NCBI GenBank assembly: GCA_014526335.1
Contig: JACTAT010000039.1
Span: 7,183,604 to 7,247,603 of the forward strand
Origin: Chrysaora quinquecirrha
Lineage: Eukaryota > Cnidaria > Scyphozoa > Semaeostomeae > Pelagiidae
Reading direction: 5' to 3'
Length of the DNA stretch: 64,000 bases
In this document: positions 27,101 through 35,486 of the stretch, piece by piece
Layout of the letters: each line of letters begins with the position of its first letter
How positions within the stretch are numbered: the stretch's first letter is position 1
Position numbers and translations under genes: made by a program
The notes under the pieces: generated by a model
What the model was told of the DNA's origin: nothing
The model's input: the letters and a program-made list of their open reading frames with translations, nothing else
Databases searched by the model: none

Positions 27101-30100
27101 AAAGGAAAGGAATACTATGGCAAGGTTATGGCTGCATATGAGAAGGTCTATGCTGAAGCTCTCAGTGTTTACGAATCAAACAAGAAGTTAAGCATCAGAC
27201 AGCTGTATAAGAAATCCACTGAATTCACTAAGAAGATGATTGAGGAATATGTGAAACAATTTAAAGCAATTGCCAAGGAAAATTATGGAAAAGTCTATGC
27301 AAGATCCATGAAGTTGAAACAGAAGATTATGACCGAATTGCTGCCAGTTGCACGTGAAGAATTTGAAAGTATAATCAACCAGACCCTCCGTGCTTCTGTC
27401 ATCATTGCAAACGAGACAATCAAGGCATTCACACCGCATTACGAGATCGTCAAAGAGCATTCTTGCAGGTATTTCAAAGATGGGAAATTGATGGTAATCA
27501 AGTATTATACCGATGCCATGAAAGAAGGCAAGAAATACATGGGCGATGCCAAAGTGAAGACAATTGAGCTCTACAATAAAGGCTTGACTGAAGCTAAACT
27601 GAGGATATGGAAAGTTGGTCTCTGAGATCAAGAAATACATGGAAAAGATCAAAAACCATCCAAAATATCTTGAAATCGTCAACCACGAAATGTATCTCAA
27701 AATCAAAGCTTATATCGAGAAGATGACGAAAATTATCAAGGAGAAAATCAGTGAATTGAAGATCAAAGTTGAAGAGATGAAAAATCACCCGAAAATCGAA
27801 GAAATCAAGGACAAATTTAAGGAAATCATGGAGGATCCTCAAGTCAAGAAATTCATGCAGATTATGAAACAAGTTAAGGAAAGTGGAAAATTCACAATGA
27901 TGAAAATTAAAGAGAAGATCATTTCTGTGATCAAGATGATTGAGATTAAGATCGCCAAGGTCCCAGCACGAGTTGATGCACAAATCACGTTTTTCAGACA
28001 ATACCCTGAAGAATGCTTCTGGACCAGTGTCAAAAACACAAAGAAATTTGTCATCAACGCAAAGTCTGAAGCTAAGACTGCTCTGAAAGGATTGACTGAG
28101 AAGACCAAAGTTTTCCTGTCTGAGATCACCGACGAACCCACGAAGAAATTCGTAGCCGAAAGCCGAAAACAGATCATGGAAGCGTACGAAACCGTTAAAG
28201 CACTCCCAGAGAAGATGAAAGCTAAGGTTATGAAGATATACAAAGAACAGATGGAGATGATGAAAGCTCGTTGGGCTAAAGTCATTGCTCAGTGGAAATC
28301 AAGTGCTCTGTATCCCATTGTCACTCATGAGGTTTGGTCTGAAATTGCTGAAGAAGTGATGAACCACGAGCTGGTCGTCGAAATGAAGTCCCTCGCTAAG
28401 AAAGGATTGAAGATGGCTGTTAATTATAACGAAGAAGTTATAACCAAAGTCAAGGAGTTTTTGAAGAACAAAAAGGCTGCTTTGAAAGCTGAATATGAGC
28501 GTCTCATTGCCAAATACAACAACTTTTTGGATGAGACAACATTGGAGGATATTGTCACAAAAACTGTTGAAATATATGGAAGATGATGGTACAGAGGGAA
28601 AAGATCATGAAGAAATTAATGACTGTTTATTCTGAAATGAAAGAAAAAGTCATGGTTTACAAGACAAAGGTTGTCGAATTTGGAAAGACAAAGTACACGA
28701 CGATGAAGAAGATGTGGGAGGAACGCTACCCTAAAGTCATGACACAATTGAAGACAGCTTACAAGATGTATATAGTAAAGATGGAAGCTATGATGATCAA
28801 ATTGAAAACTTATTATAAAGATATGGAAACCAAGGCTATTGTCAAGGCTAAGAAAATGTGGGATGAGTCGCTATTGAAACAGAAGTTTGTCGAGTTCAAA
28901 GGCATGACTGTTGGGGAAACTGTTGCTGCATTGAAGAAAATGCCAGAAAATGTCAGAATATTCTACAAACGCATGTCCGAAGTTGTCAGATCAGAATTCG
29001 ATCGCTTGGTTAAGCCACATTTGAATAAAGTAGTAATGGTTGCTAAATTCATTGGAAACGAAATCAACGAAACTGCTGTTTTTGTTTATAAATATTACCG
29101 TTTGAAGGAGAACACAGTTGGGCTTTACAAGAAGGCTTACGAAAAGATTACAGAAGTCATGCCAAAGGTTCCTGTATTCACGAAAGATTATCTCAGAAAA
29201 TTCGCAAAGATGTCCCTCAAAGGTCTCCATGCTACTTCAGTCTATGTCGACAACATGGAACTCAAACCCTACATCACCAAGATGAAAGCCATGATCCCAG
29301 ATGTCAAGAAATACGTCACCGTTGAAGGAGAAAATGGACGAATTAGTATCCGTGTAACACACCCAAGAGACATCGAACCACGATTCTCTTATCATGTTGA
29401 AAATTTAAAAGGTAAAGTCAATGAATTGGCAACGAAAATCAAGACACGAACCATCACCATTACAAAGAAGTTGTTAGATGATTTAAAGACAAGGACAATG
29501 GAGTTGCGCAAGGATCTTAACTTGAGCCTTGCTGCTCATTCCAAATTGGCTGAACATATCAAATCGAGGTCAACTGCTTTGAAAGAAAATGGCAAAAGAG
29601 ATCTGCTAGCTTGAAGAATTATATAAACAAAATGTTGGAGGAATGGAGAAAAATCATGAGAGTCATGTTGGATGACGTTAAGATGAGGTCTACTGCGATC
29701 TACCATTTCACTTCCGCTGCTGTGAAATCAATCACAAGCGCTGAAAGCATCCCAGAGGCCTATGAAAGATTCCAACTGCATGTAGAAAATGCAAAGTCCA
29801 ATCTACGTCCATTGTACACCATTTCCAAGAGAATCGGCCAGAATATCCTAGCTGATATTAAGGAGAAATACACAAAGTACTTTGTCATGATCAAAACAGC
29901 TACTAAACAATGGCGAGACGGTGCTGAATTCAGAACTGCATTCAAAGAAGTCGAAAATACTTTGAAGGCTGCTTACAATTATGCTAGAAATGAATTTAAT
30001 GCTCTTTACACCAGAACCGTGAATACAATCAAGAATTCCGTTGCCCCTGAAGATGTTAAGATTATCAAGGAATATTTGGCAACACATAAGAGCATCCTTG

Positions 30101-33100
30101 GTAAATATGCAAAGCAGTTCTACAGGTTTTACAAATGGAACAAGATTAGATTGGACAGAGCGATTAGAAGATCAAAGATGCTGTTACGTTACAGAATTGT
30201 ACATCCAATCATGAAAGCCGCTAACCCACTAAGAAGTAAGTCTCGTCTCGTTATATAAGAAAGTTTTGTAGTTGGTGAAAGTTGGTCTTTAAACTCCTTT
30301 AAAAGTATGGAGTTTAAAGGCCGACTGCTCAGTGCATAGTGGACTGGGTGGTCTATACTTTCGTTTTCAGTCATGAACAGCCATCTGACTCTGTTAATAG
30401 AAATGTAGCCCATTTCGTAAAGAACCTGGATAAACGATCAATCATTGTTTGTCAAACATTTGGAATTTGCTTATCAAGCAATGTTTGAACGTTTGACTAC
30501 GTCACAAACAATCGCGTGAAAAACATTAATAAGCAGTCAGACCCTGGCCAAACGATCAAACATTGTTTGTCAAACATTTGAAATTTGCTCATTAAGAAAT
30601 GTTCGAACGTTTGGCCATATTACAAGACACTGCTTGACAAGCTGAATTTGCTAGGCAATGTTCTTGAAACAGTTCAATAAACATTTTTGCTTTTCTTGAA
30701 GCCAACATAAATATTTAATGTTTTGTGATGTGGCCAAACGTTAAAACATTTTGCTAGACAAGCAACGTTTAATTGTTTAACCAACAGTGTTTGATCGTTT
30801 GCCCAGGGCATAAGGAGTAGCCATAGGTCCCTGGGTCTAGACTTTTCCTTAACGCTGTTGTGACATCATTCTTTCATATTCTATCTAACGATTTTTATTG
30901 GATTCTAGCCTTTTTCTTTGTGCACAGTAGATCTGTTCTAAGGAAGAACCCCTCAGTTCTTCGGCAAAGGATAGCAGCCCTTGATTGCTTTGCGTAGTAT
31001 TAGTTCAGTTGTGAAAATATCATTTTTAATGAATTATTTTCTCTCAACAGCCTATGCCATGATATTTGGAAAAAGCCACGTTATGACCTTCGATGGCCAT
31101 TATTATGATTTTGTCAATTATGCCAAGCCAGACTGCACATATCTTCTAGCTCGTGATTTCAAAAATGGAAACTTCACTATTCTTAGCCAGAAGGAAGATA
31201 TCATTGTCAAGACACCTGAGATGAACATCAAAATTCACTTTAGCGGACGCGTGAGTGGTACAGTCAGAGAAATGAAATCTGGTGTTGCCAGAACGAGAGT
31301 TGTCAAGGATCTGCCTATTGAAACTGAAGATGGTCATTGCAAGATCTGGAAGAAAAATATTAAATGCTCTTTCAAACAAGGAGTTATGTTGAGATGCGAC
31401 ATTGATCATTTCTTGTGCTCTGTTGAATTGTCCGGATGGCATTACGGAAAGTCTCAAGGTAAATATAATAAATATGCTTTATCATACCGATACCACAAAT
31501 ACCATGAAAATACCAAGAAATGCCATATACAGTAGATGGAATTCGAAGCTGGACTGCATGATCAGAGAGCCAACGACGTTTCCACTGGGCTTTACAGCTC
31601 GATATAATCACCGAGTAACTCGCAAAGTCATACAGCCCAAGGGTTTTCTCCCGTTTGATTTTTGTGTTTCGGCTATGTTGAGCCTTCTTCAGCACCATAA
31701 ATTTTTGTATATATTTGTAATGAATGGCGAACTCTAGGATAGATTTTTCAACAAGTGGCATACCACAGTAGATGGGATTCGAGCCTGGACTGCACGATCA
31801 GAGAGCCAACGACGTTTCCACTGAGCTCAATAAAAAATCGCCGAGCAACTCTCAAAATCATACAGTCCAAGGCCCTCCTCCCTTGACTTTTTTGTGTTTC
31901 GGTTATGTTGAGCCTTCTTCAGCACCATACATATTTATATATTTGTCTTGAATCTATGATCAATTGTTTCGGCCTGTTTCTTGCGTTAATACTCTGAGGA
32001 GTGTCATACGAGAAAAGCCCTTTTTTAACAAGTCTCGTATTGGCTGTATGATATGGAGAGTTTCACGGCGATTTCATTGGGTCTTTAGCTAGGCGGAATT
32101 GTCTTTGGGTCTCTAGTCATGTAGCCTAGGGCTCACAACCTCTCAATTGTGGTATGCCGCTCTAGGAAAAATCTTCCCAAACAGAAGCTGAATAATGGGT
32201 TAATTTTCCGGATAGGACAACAGGATAATCTTGTCTGTTTTTCATCTTAGGCCTCCTTGGTACAAACAATAACGAAATGTTCGACGAATTCAAAAGACCA
32301 GACAACACAATTGCAACGACAATCACCGAACATGCTAATTCATGGTTAGTATCCAAAGACAGCGAATGCCTGACAGGACAGTTCGGCAATGAAGCCCCAA
32401 CATGCAACAAGGCACCTTCCGATCGATGCTTTCAGTTATTCAAAACAAAGACATCACCATTCGCTAAGCATTTTGAGACTCTAGATGCTTTGCCATTCCT
32501 CAAAGCTTGTTTGATTGACAGTGCTGATTGTGACAACAAAGAACCTGCTGAGATATCGCATTGTAATGCAACTGCTGCATACAGGCATATGTTATACCTC
32601 AAAGGAGTAAAAGCACCGAAGATCTCTGAATGTGGTAGGTATCTTATTACTTCTCATCTCCTTAATAATCGACTTCTTGAGAAGCGAAATCCTAGATATG
32701 CTCTTCTAAACAAAAACTTGATATAGGGCAACCTCAATGATGGTTAGTAAGCAACTGCTCTATAAGCAACTAGGCCTTAATATTAAGCAACTTGAAGGCT
32801 CAATTGAATTACTGTAAGCAACCAAGAAGAAAAACAAGCTAATCTAAACTGTCTTGTTGTTCAGTAATTGTTTTTACTTGTTTTGTACGTTGAAGGCATT
32901 CAGGGAACGTGTTTCTACCAACTGTCTCCCAAAGTCTTGTGTTGTGGGCCTAACAGTTGATGATTTTGACCCGTGAAGTCAGGAATGTTGTTAGGTACAG
33001 AATGTTTAGCAACTTGTGAGCAACTGTGAGGGCTGAGATATCCAAAATTTTAAGCGATTATGAGGGCTGAGAAAACTCCAGTTGCTTATCCAAAAAATTG

Positions 33101-33992
33101 TATACAAGGGCTATCTCTTATATATGAGGATAGTTTTTGCTAAATGAAATCTTACGAGTTGTGTATTTTTCTTTCAGAACCAAAAACCTTTGTAAATGGA
33201 AAGAAATTGAACAAGGGGGATACCTGGACCCAGAAGCCAACTAAACAAGTCGACATCGTTGTCATGGTATCTGGTCGCAGCACTGCAAGCAAATTCAGAC
33301 GATCAATTGCATCAATGTTGTACTCAACAAACAAGAACCTCGCAAAGATGGGATTCAACACACGCTACGCTCTCATCAGTTACGGCACAGGCAGCAAATC
33401 AGGCTATGACGCTAGATCACATACACACAGCGGCGAATACTTCTCCAATGAGCAAGACATTGCAACAGCTATCAAGACTATGCCATACACTGGTAAAGAA
33501 ACAGACAGTAATGATTATTATGCTGCTATTCTAAGGTCATCAAAGATGGCTTTCAGACCAGGCGCAACCAAATTGTTCTTCTTGTTCAACTTCGACCAAT
33601 ACAAGCCATCATGGTTTGGACCGACTCTTGATGAGACGAAATTCGCATTGAAGTACGAAGCAAATGCAACTCTGTTTGTTTTTGACGATTTCTCCTTCAA
33701 ACAAGTTGAAGACTCTGATGTTCTTGGTAAAACAGCAAGCCGTGTGTACCTGAAGCCTTTTAGGCCTGTCAAAATGGAAACTGAACTCCCAGTGAATTCT
33801 TTCACAAAGCTGGTCAGACGTCAAGGTGGAATGTTCGTCAATAACCTGAGACCATCCCAGGCAAAGGCACTCACTGCTGCACTTACTGATGCCGCTAAAA
33901 TGCCTCTGCAGATGAGCATGAAGACATGCCAAACATGCACGATGCGTCACCACACACCAATTTGCAGATCTGACATCACTGTCGAATGCTAG
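11748..33992 (+). CDS. Apolipophorin / apolipoprotein B-like large lipid-transfer protein precursor
   Basis: Secreted carrier protein expected to form the scaffold of circulating lipoprotein particles. Exons: 11748-11793, 12120-12185, 14887-15038, 15525-15892, 16524-17017, 17730-18446, 19145-19562, 19906-20252, 20751-20932, 21577-30235, 31051-31458, 32251-32634, 33178-33992; about 4350 residues. The start is set by a signal peptide (MKFPIIVLLAAGALSA). Exons 3-9 carry the lipoprotein N-terminal domain; an RSRR furin-type site follows near residue 735, where insect apolipophorins are cut into apoLp-II and apoLp-I. The giant exon 10 encodes beta-sheet segments, then Lys/Met/Tyr-rich amphipathic helices. 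vWFD and a vWA-like tail end the protein. The APO subfamily is preferred to vitellogenin because of the cleavage site, length and lipid-binding helices. At least eleven single-base frameshifts interrupt the reading; splice phases agree elsewhere. Probably sequence errors, not decay. Confidence 0.9.
13811..14064. mobile_element. MITE family M2 (TA target, Tc1/mariner-like)
   Basis: The left end TACACTCTTTATTTTAATAA, then GCAACT, and the right end AGTTGCTTATTG, then AAAAAAAATTGTA, are inverted repeats flanked by TA. Internal AGGGCTG and AATAAGCAAC blocks match the copies at 32727-33103 and 43268-44140. It lies in intron 2 of the apolipoprotein gene. Confidence 0.65.
14525..14790. repeat. Short degenerate tandem repeat in intron 2
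   Basis: The motifs CATTGGTCCAAGGCA, GGGGTTAGTCTT and GGTCTTTGGGGC recur two to three times over about 250 bases. I see no coding or element structure. Confidence 0.45.
14887..20932 (+). CDS. Apolipoprotein gene exons 3-9: lipoprotein N-terminal (LPD_N) domain
   Basis: These exons encode residues of about 38 to 920. The beginning (TTIYSYEGETL, then GLKLRAKVLIHPQGACRYRMQ) is the typical N-sheet start of vitellogenin, apoB and MTP. The GILSTLQLDY and CTERAHNELG motifs follow in exon 4, and exons 5-6 carry the alpha-helical part with paired Cys (TYCGTPTC, CGNNPEGC). Exon 7 ends with the RSRR cleavage site (19503-19514). In the family this domain binds the lipid-transfer machinery and opens the lipid cavity. 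In exon 4, near 15709-15716, one base is missing: the exon is 368 bases long, but the downstream phase requires 369. Confidence 0.9.
15050..15480. repeat. Pyrimidine-rich TTATTG simple-sequence tract in intron 3
   Basis: Degenerate TTATTGTTATTG and TTTATTGTCATT units make up intron 3 of the apolipoprotein gene. Long open frames made of Leu, Ile, Val, Tyr and Cys arise from this tract and are not genes. Confidence 0.85.
15985..16290 (+). repeat. Dispersed repeat family D in intron 4
   Basis: Collinear with 536-905: it starts with TTTCGTCTGACACTCCTCAG, then AATGCACCAATCAGAAAG, then GAAGAGTCCAAATGAGAAAA. It lies wholly within intron 4 of the apolipoprotein gene. Confidence 0.6.
17030..17600. 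repeat. ATC/CAT trinucleotide microsatellite in intron 5
   Basis: Imperfect runs of ATC and related units (CATCATCATCACC) fill most of intron 5 of the apolipoprotein gene. Apparent open frames here are low-complexity artefacts. Confidence 0.9.
18668..19012 (-). repeat. Dispersed repeat family D, inverted, in intron 6
   Basis: Read on the minus strand it contains GAGTCCAAGTGAGAAAACGG at one end. The plus-strand CTCTGAGAAGTGTAAGACGA, the inverse of the family terminus, lies at the other. The middle differs from the other copies. Confidence 0.5.
21577..30235 (+). CDS. Apolipoprotein gene exon 10: giant lipid-binding exon
   Basis: A single exon of about 8.66 kb with no splice signals needed, encoding about 2890 residues. 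The first third (to about 24600) is beta-rich, with alternating hydrophobic residues as in the DUF1943 and later beta-sheet regions of the family. From about 24650 to 30200 it becomes strongly helical and extremely rich in Lys, Glu, Met and Tyr, with recurrent patterns such as MKKxY, YxKxxK and EKVYA, as expected of amphipathic lipid-binding helices. Reading frame changes occur near 21785, 22360, 23508, 23705, 25120, 25567 (possibly a second near 25607), 26182, 27607, 28577 and 29602. Each time the new frame opens exactly where the old one closes. Entry from exon 9 also needs one extra base at 21576/21577. Confidence 0.85.
30421..30813. mobile_element. MITE family M1, one full and one partial copy in intron 10
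   Basis: The full copy, 30539-30813, runs from GACCCTGGCCAAACGATCAA to TTGATCGTTTGCCCAGGGCA as inverted ends. A partial left end with the same sequence precedes it at 30421-30538, so a copy was probably inserted next to or into another. Confidence 0.6.
31051..32634 (+). CDS. Apolipoprotein gene exons 11-12: vWFD domain
   Basis: Exon 11 (31051-31458) opens with YAMIFGKSHVMTFDGHYYDF, the standard start of a von Willebrand factor type D domain in apolipophorins and vitellogenins. It continues with CTYLLARDFKNGNFTI. Exon 12 (32251-32634) contains GLLGTNNNE and the DEF motif that close the first half of such domains, followed by a Cys-rich segment. Phases 1/1 agree at both junctions and neither exon contains a frameshift. 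The intron between them (31459-32250) is filled with SINE family A copies. The role in the family is uncertain; it may help particle assembly or multimerisation. Confidence 0.9.
31536..31740 (-). mobile_element. SINE family A copy in intron 11
   Basis: On the minus strand, A-box-like TAAAGCCCAGTGGAAACG and the shared body around GTTTGATTTTTGTGTTTCGG and TGAGCCTTCTTCAGCACC. It is followed directly by another copy. Confidence 0.65.
31741..31960 (-). mobile_element. SINE family A copy in intron 11
   Basis: On the minus strand, a B-box at CAGGCTCGAATCCC, A-box region GAGCTCAGTGGAAACG, and the same body ending at the GCTGAAGAAGGCTCAAC block. It is tandem to the previous copy. Confidence 0.65.
32060..32175 (+). 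mobile_element. SINE family A fragment in intron 11
   Basis: Contains the plus-strand series GATTTCATTGGGTCTTTAGC, then GTCTCTAGTCATG and TTGTGGTATGCCGC. A diverged partial copy. Confidence 0.5.
32727..33103. mobile_element. MITE family M2 in intron 12
   Basis: Contains AAGCAACTGCTCTATAAGCA near the left end and CAGTTGCTTATCC near the right. The internal sequence CTTGAAGGCTCAATTGAATT matches the uninterrupted site that a hAT element has split in the copy at 43268. This copy is therefore an empty-site reference. Confidence 0.6.
33178..33992 (+). CDS. Apolipoprotein gene exon 13: degenerate vWA-like C-terminus
   Basis: The last exon encodes about 271 residues ending at TAG 33990-33992. The central part resembles a von Willebrand A domain: a hydrophobic first strand (QVDIVVMVSGRST), a helix, then TRYALISYGTG, then a region with evenly spaced helices and strands (TKLFFLFNF; ATLFVFDDF). 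The MIDAS motif DxSxS is not intact: the Asp of the usual VDGSGS position is replaced, leaving SGRS, so metal-dependent ligand binding is doubtful. The tail has four or five Cys (CQTCTMRHHTPIC). No vWA domain is familiar to me in insect apolipophorins or vertebrate apoB, so the assignment rests on pattern only. Confidence 0.6.
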
Positions 33993-34600
33993 TTCCATCC
34001 AACAATGACTTGAGATTTTTGATTAAGAACTATCACTGATTTTGTATTCATGCACATGTTTGTTTGTTAATGTTAATTTTTTGTTTATCTTATTGTTATC
34101 AACTGTCTTGTTGTTATAATGCTGTTTTCTAATCGTAAGTTTTGTAGCCCCTAATAAGACCCTTTATTTTAACAAAAACTCTTTTAATAGCTCCTAACGT
34201 TTAGGTTTTCATGATTGCAAGGATAAGGGACATGTTAGGTTGGAGAGCGAAACGCTGTGAGAAATTTTTTTGCATTTTCGGAACATTTGGTAAAATTTCT
34301 ACCTCGAGATCAAAACTAAACGTTTTCTAAGGCTTAAGACTCCAAGAACATCACCAAAACAGTCAAACTACCCTTGCTTGTCTTTAACTTAAACTTGCCC
34401 CTTAAAATTAACCCCCCTCCTCCTTGCCAGTCCCTTTTCTACACCATTTCTTTGTAAACCGTTTTGTAATCGCTGTTTCTAAATTTTGTATTTGTCACTT
34501 TTGTAACTGTTTTATGTATTTTCAAGTAATATTTGTAATTTGAAGAGTCTGAATCGAAACACATCAACGAACATTGAGATTAAAGTATTTTACTTTGAAA
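33993..34600 (+). other. Apolipoprotein 3' untranslated region
   Basis: AT-rich sequence after the stop codon. An ATTAAA signal at 34579-34584 is followed by a T-rich stretch, a reasonable polyadenylation site and the best candidate for the transcript end. No conserved element seen. Confidence 0.5.
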
Positions 34601-35486
34601 TTTCCTTGCTCGGAATGAAATTTGGCAATTTTAGATGCCAACCGCTTTTTAATTCGAGAATCTGATGAATATTGCTTTCCAAAAAGACACCTTAAACACG
34701 CAAGACCATACTGAAATTATTTATCCATATTTGGATAAAAAGGGACCAATCAACAAGCGAATCTGGACCGTTATTGTTTTATAAACACCAAGCGCGCATT
34801 TTTATCCCGTTGAGATAATGAAATGGCTAACGCTGCCCTTTTCTTTCTTTCTTAACATGAAATGCAAAATTTGCACCTTACCGCACAGACACGGGGCGCT
34901 ATTATTAATTCTTGATGGGGAAAGATTCCAGAGTCAAATTTTCAATATTGACGAGGATATTTCTGAAGGCTTTTCTGAAGGATCTGTCCTCGCTCCTTTC
35001 CGGTTTACAAACCATCCTGCGGTGCTCGGTTCTTTTTTTTCACGTATGTGTACTCCAGATGTTCCACCCTTAAATTTTTGTTCATAGAAACGGATCACAA
35101 AAGTTTTTCAAGTCTACATTTACACTTCTGCGCAACTTCGTGAAATTGTTTATCGTTCTCATTTTGGAAGACGCGCGCTGAACCTAATGGTTTCATATTT
35201 TGAGCGTCCCCAGCCAGATTTGTTGAAATCTGGCCACTGGCCCAAGCGGATGACATTTTTCCGATTCGCGGAGTCCAAGAAGCAATAAACAAAAATTGAT
35301 TTTTTATAGCGACCATTTTTCAACATTAATACCACAATTTCACAACTTTAAAACTTCACTAAAATCATAAAATCAAACACTTGAAGTAAAACATAACTTA
35401 TTTAGTTTTCATAATCAAATAACATACGGACTTTAACATTTACGATAACGAACGAAGTCAATTTAATTTGACTATAAATTTCAGTT
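34601..35486. other. Intergenic stretch between convergent genes
   Basis: It separates the 3' ends of the apolipoprotein gene (+) and R3HDM4 (-), which are convergent. Short open frames on both strands have no recognisable motif. I see no element ends or other features. Confidence 0.5.

Noticed and set aside
21900..29945. Many minus-strand open frames opposite the apolipoprotein exon
   Set aside because: They are antisense shadows of a strongly coding exon with biased Lys/Met codons.
11748..33992. Identification as vitellogenin
   Set aside because: The N-terminal and vWFD domains are shared with vitellogenin, but the RSRR site, the very long amphipathic helical part, the length of about 4350 residues and the lack of a Ser-rich phosvitin-like tract favour an apolipophorin/apoB-type protein.
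34818..35087. Open frame of 89 codons between convergent genes
   Set aside because: No recognisable motif and no coding-like pattern. Could be a chance frame; not annotated.
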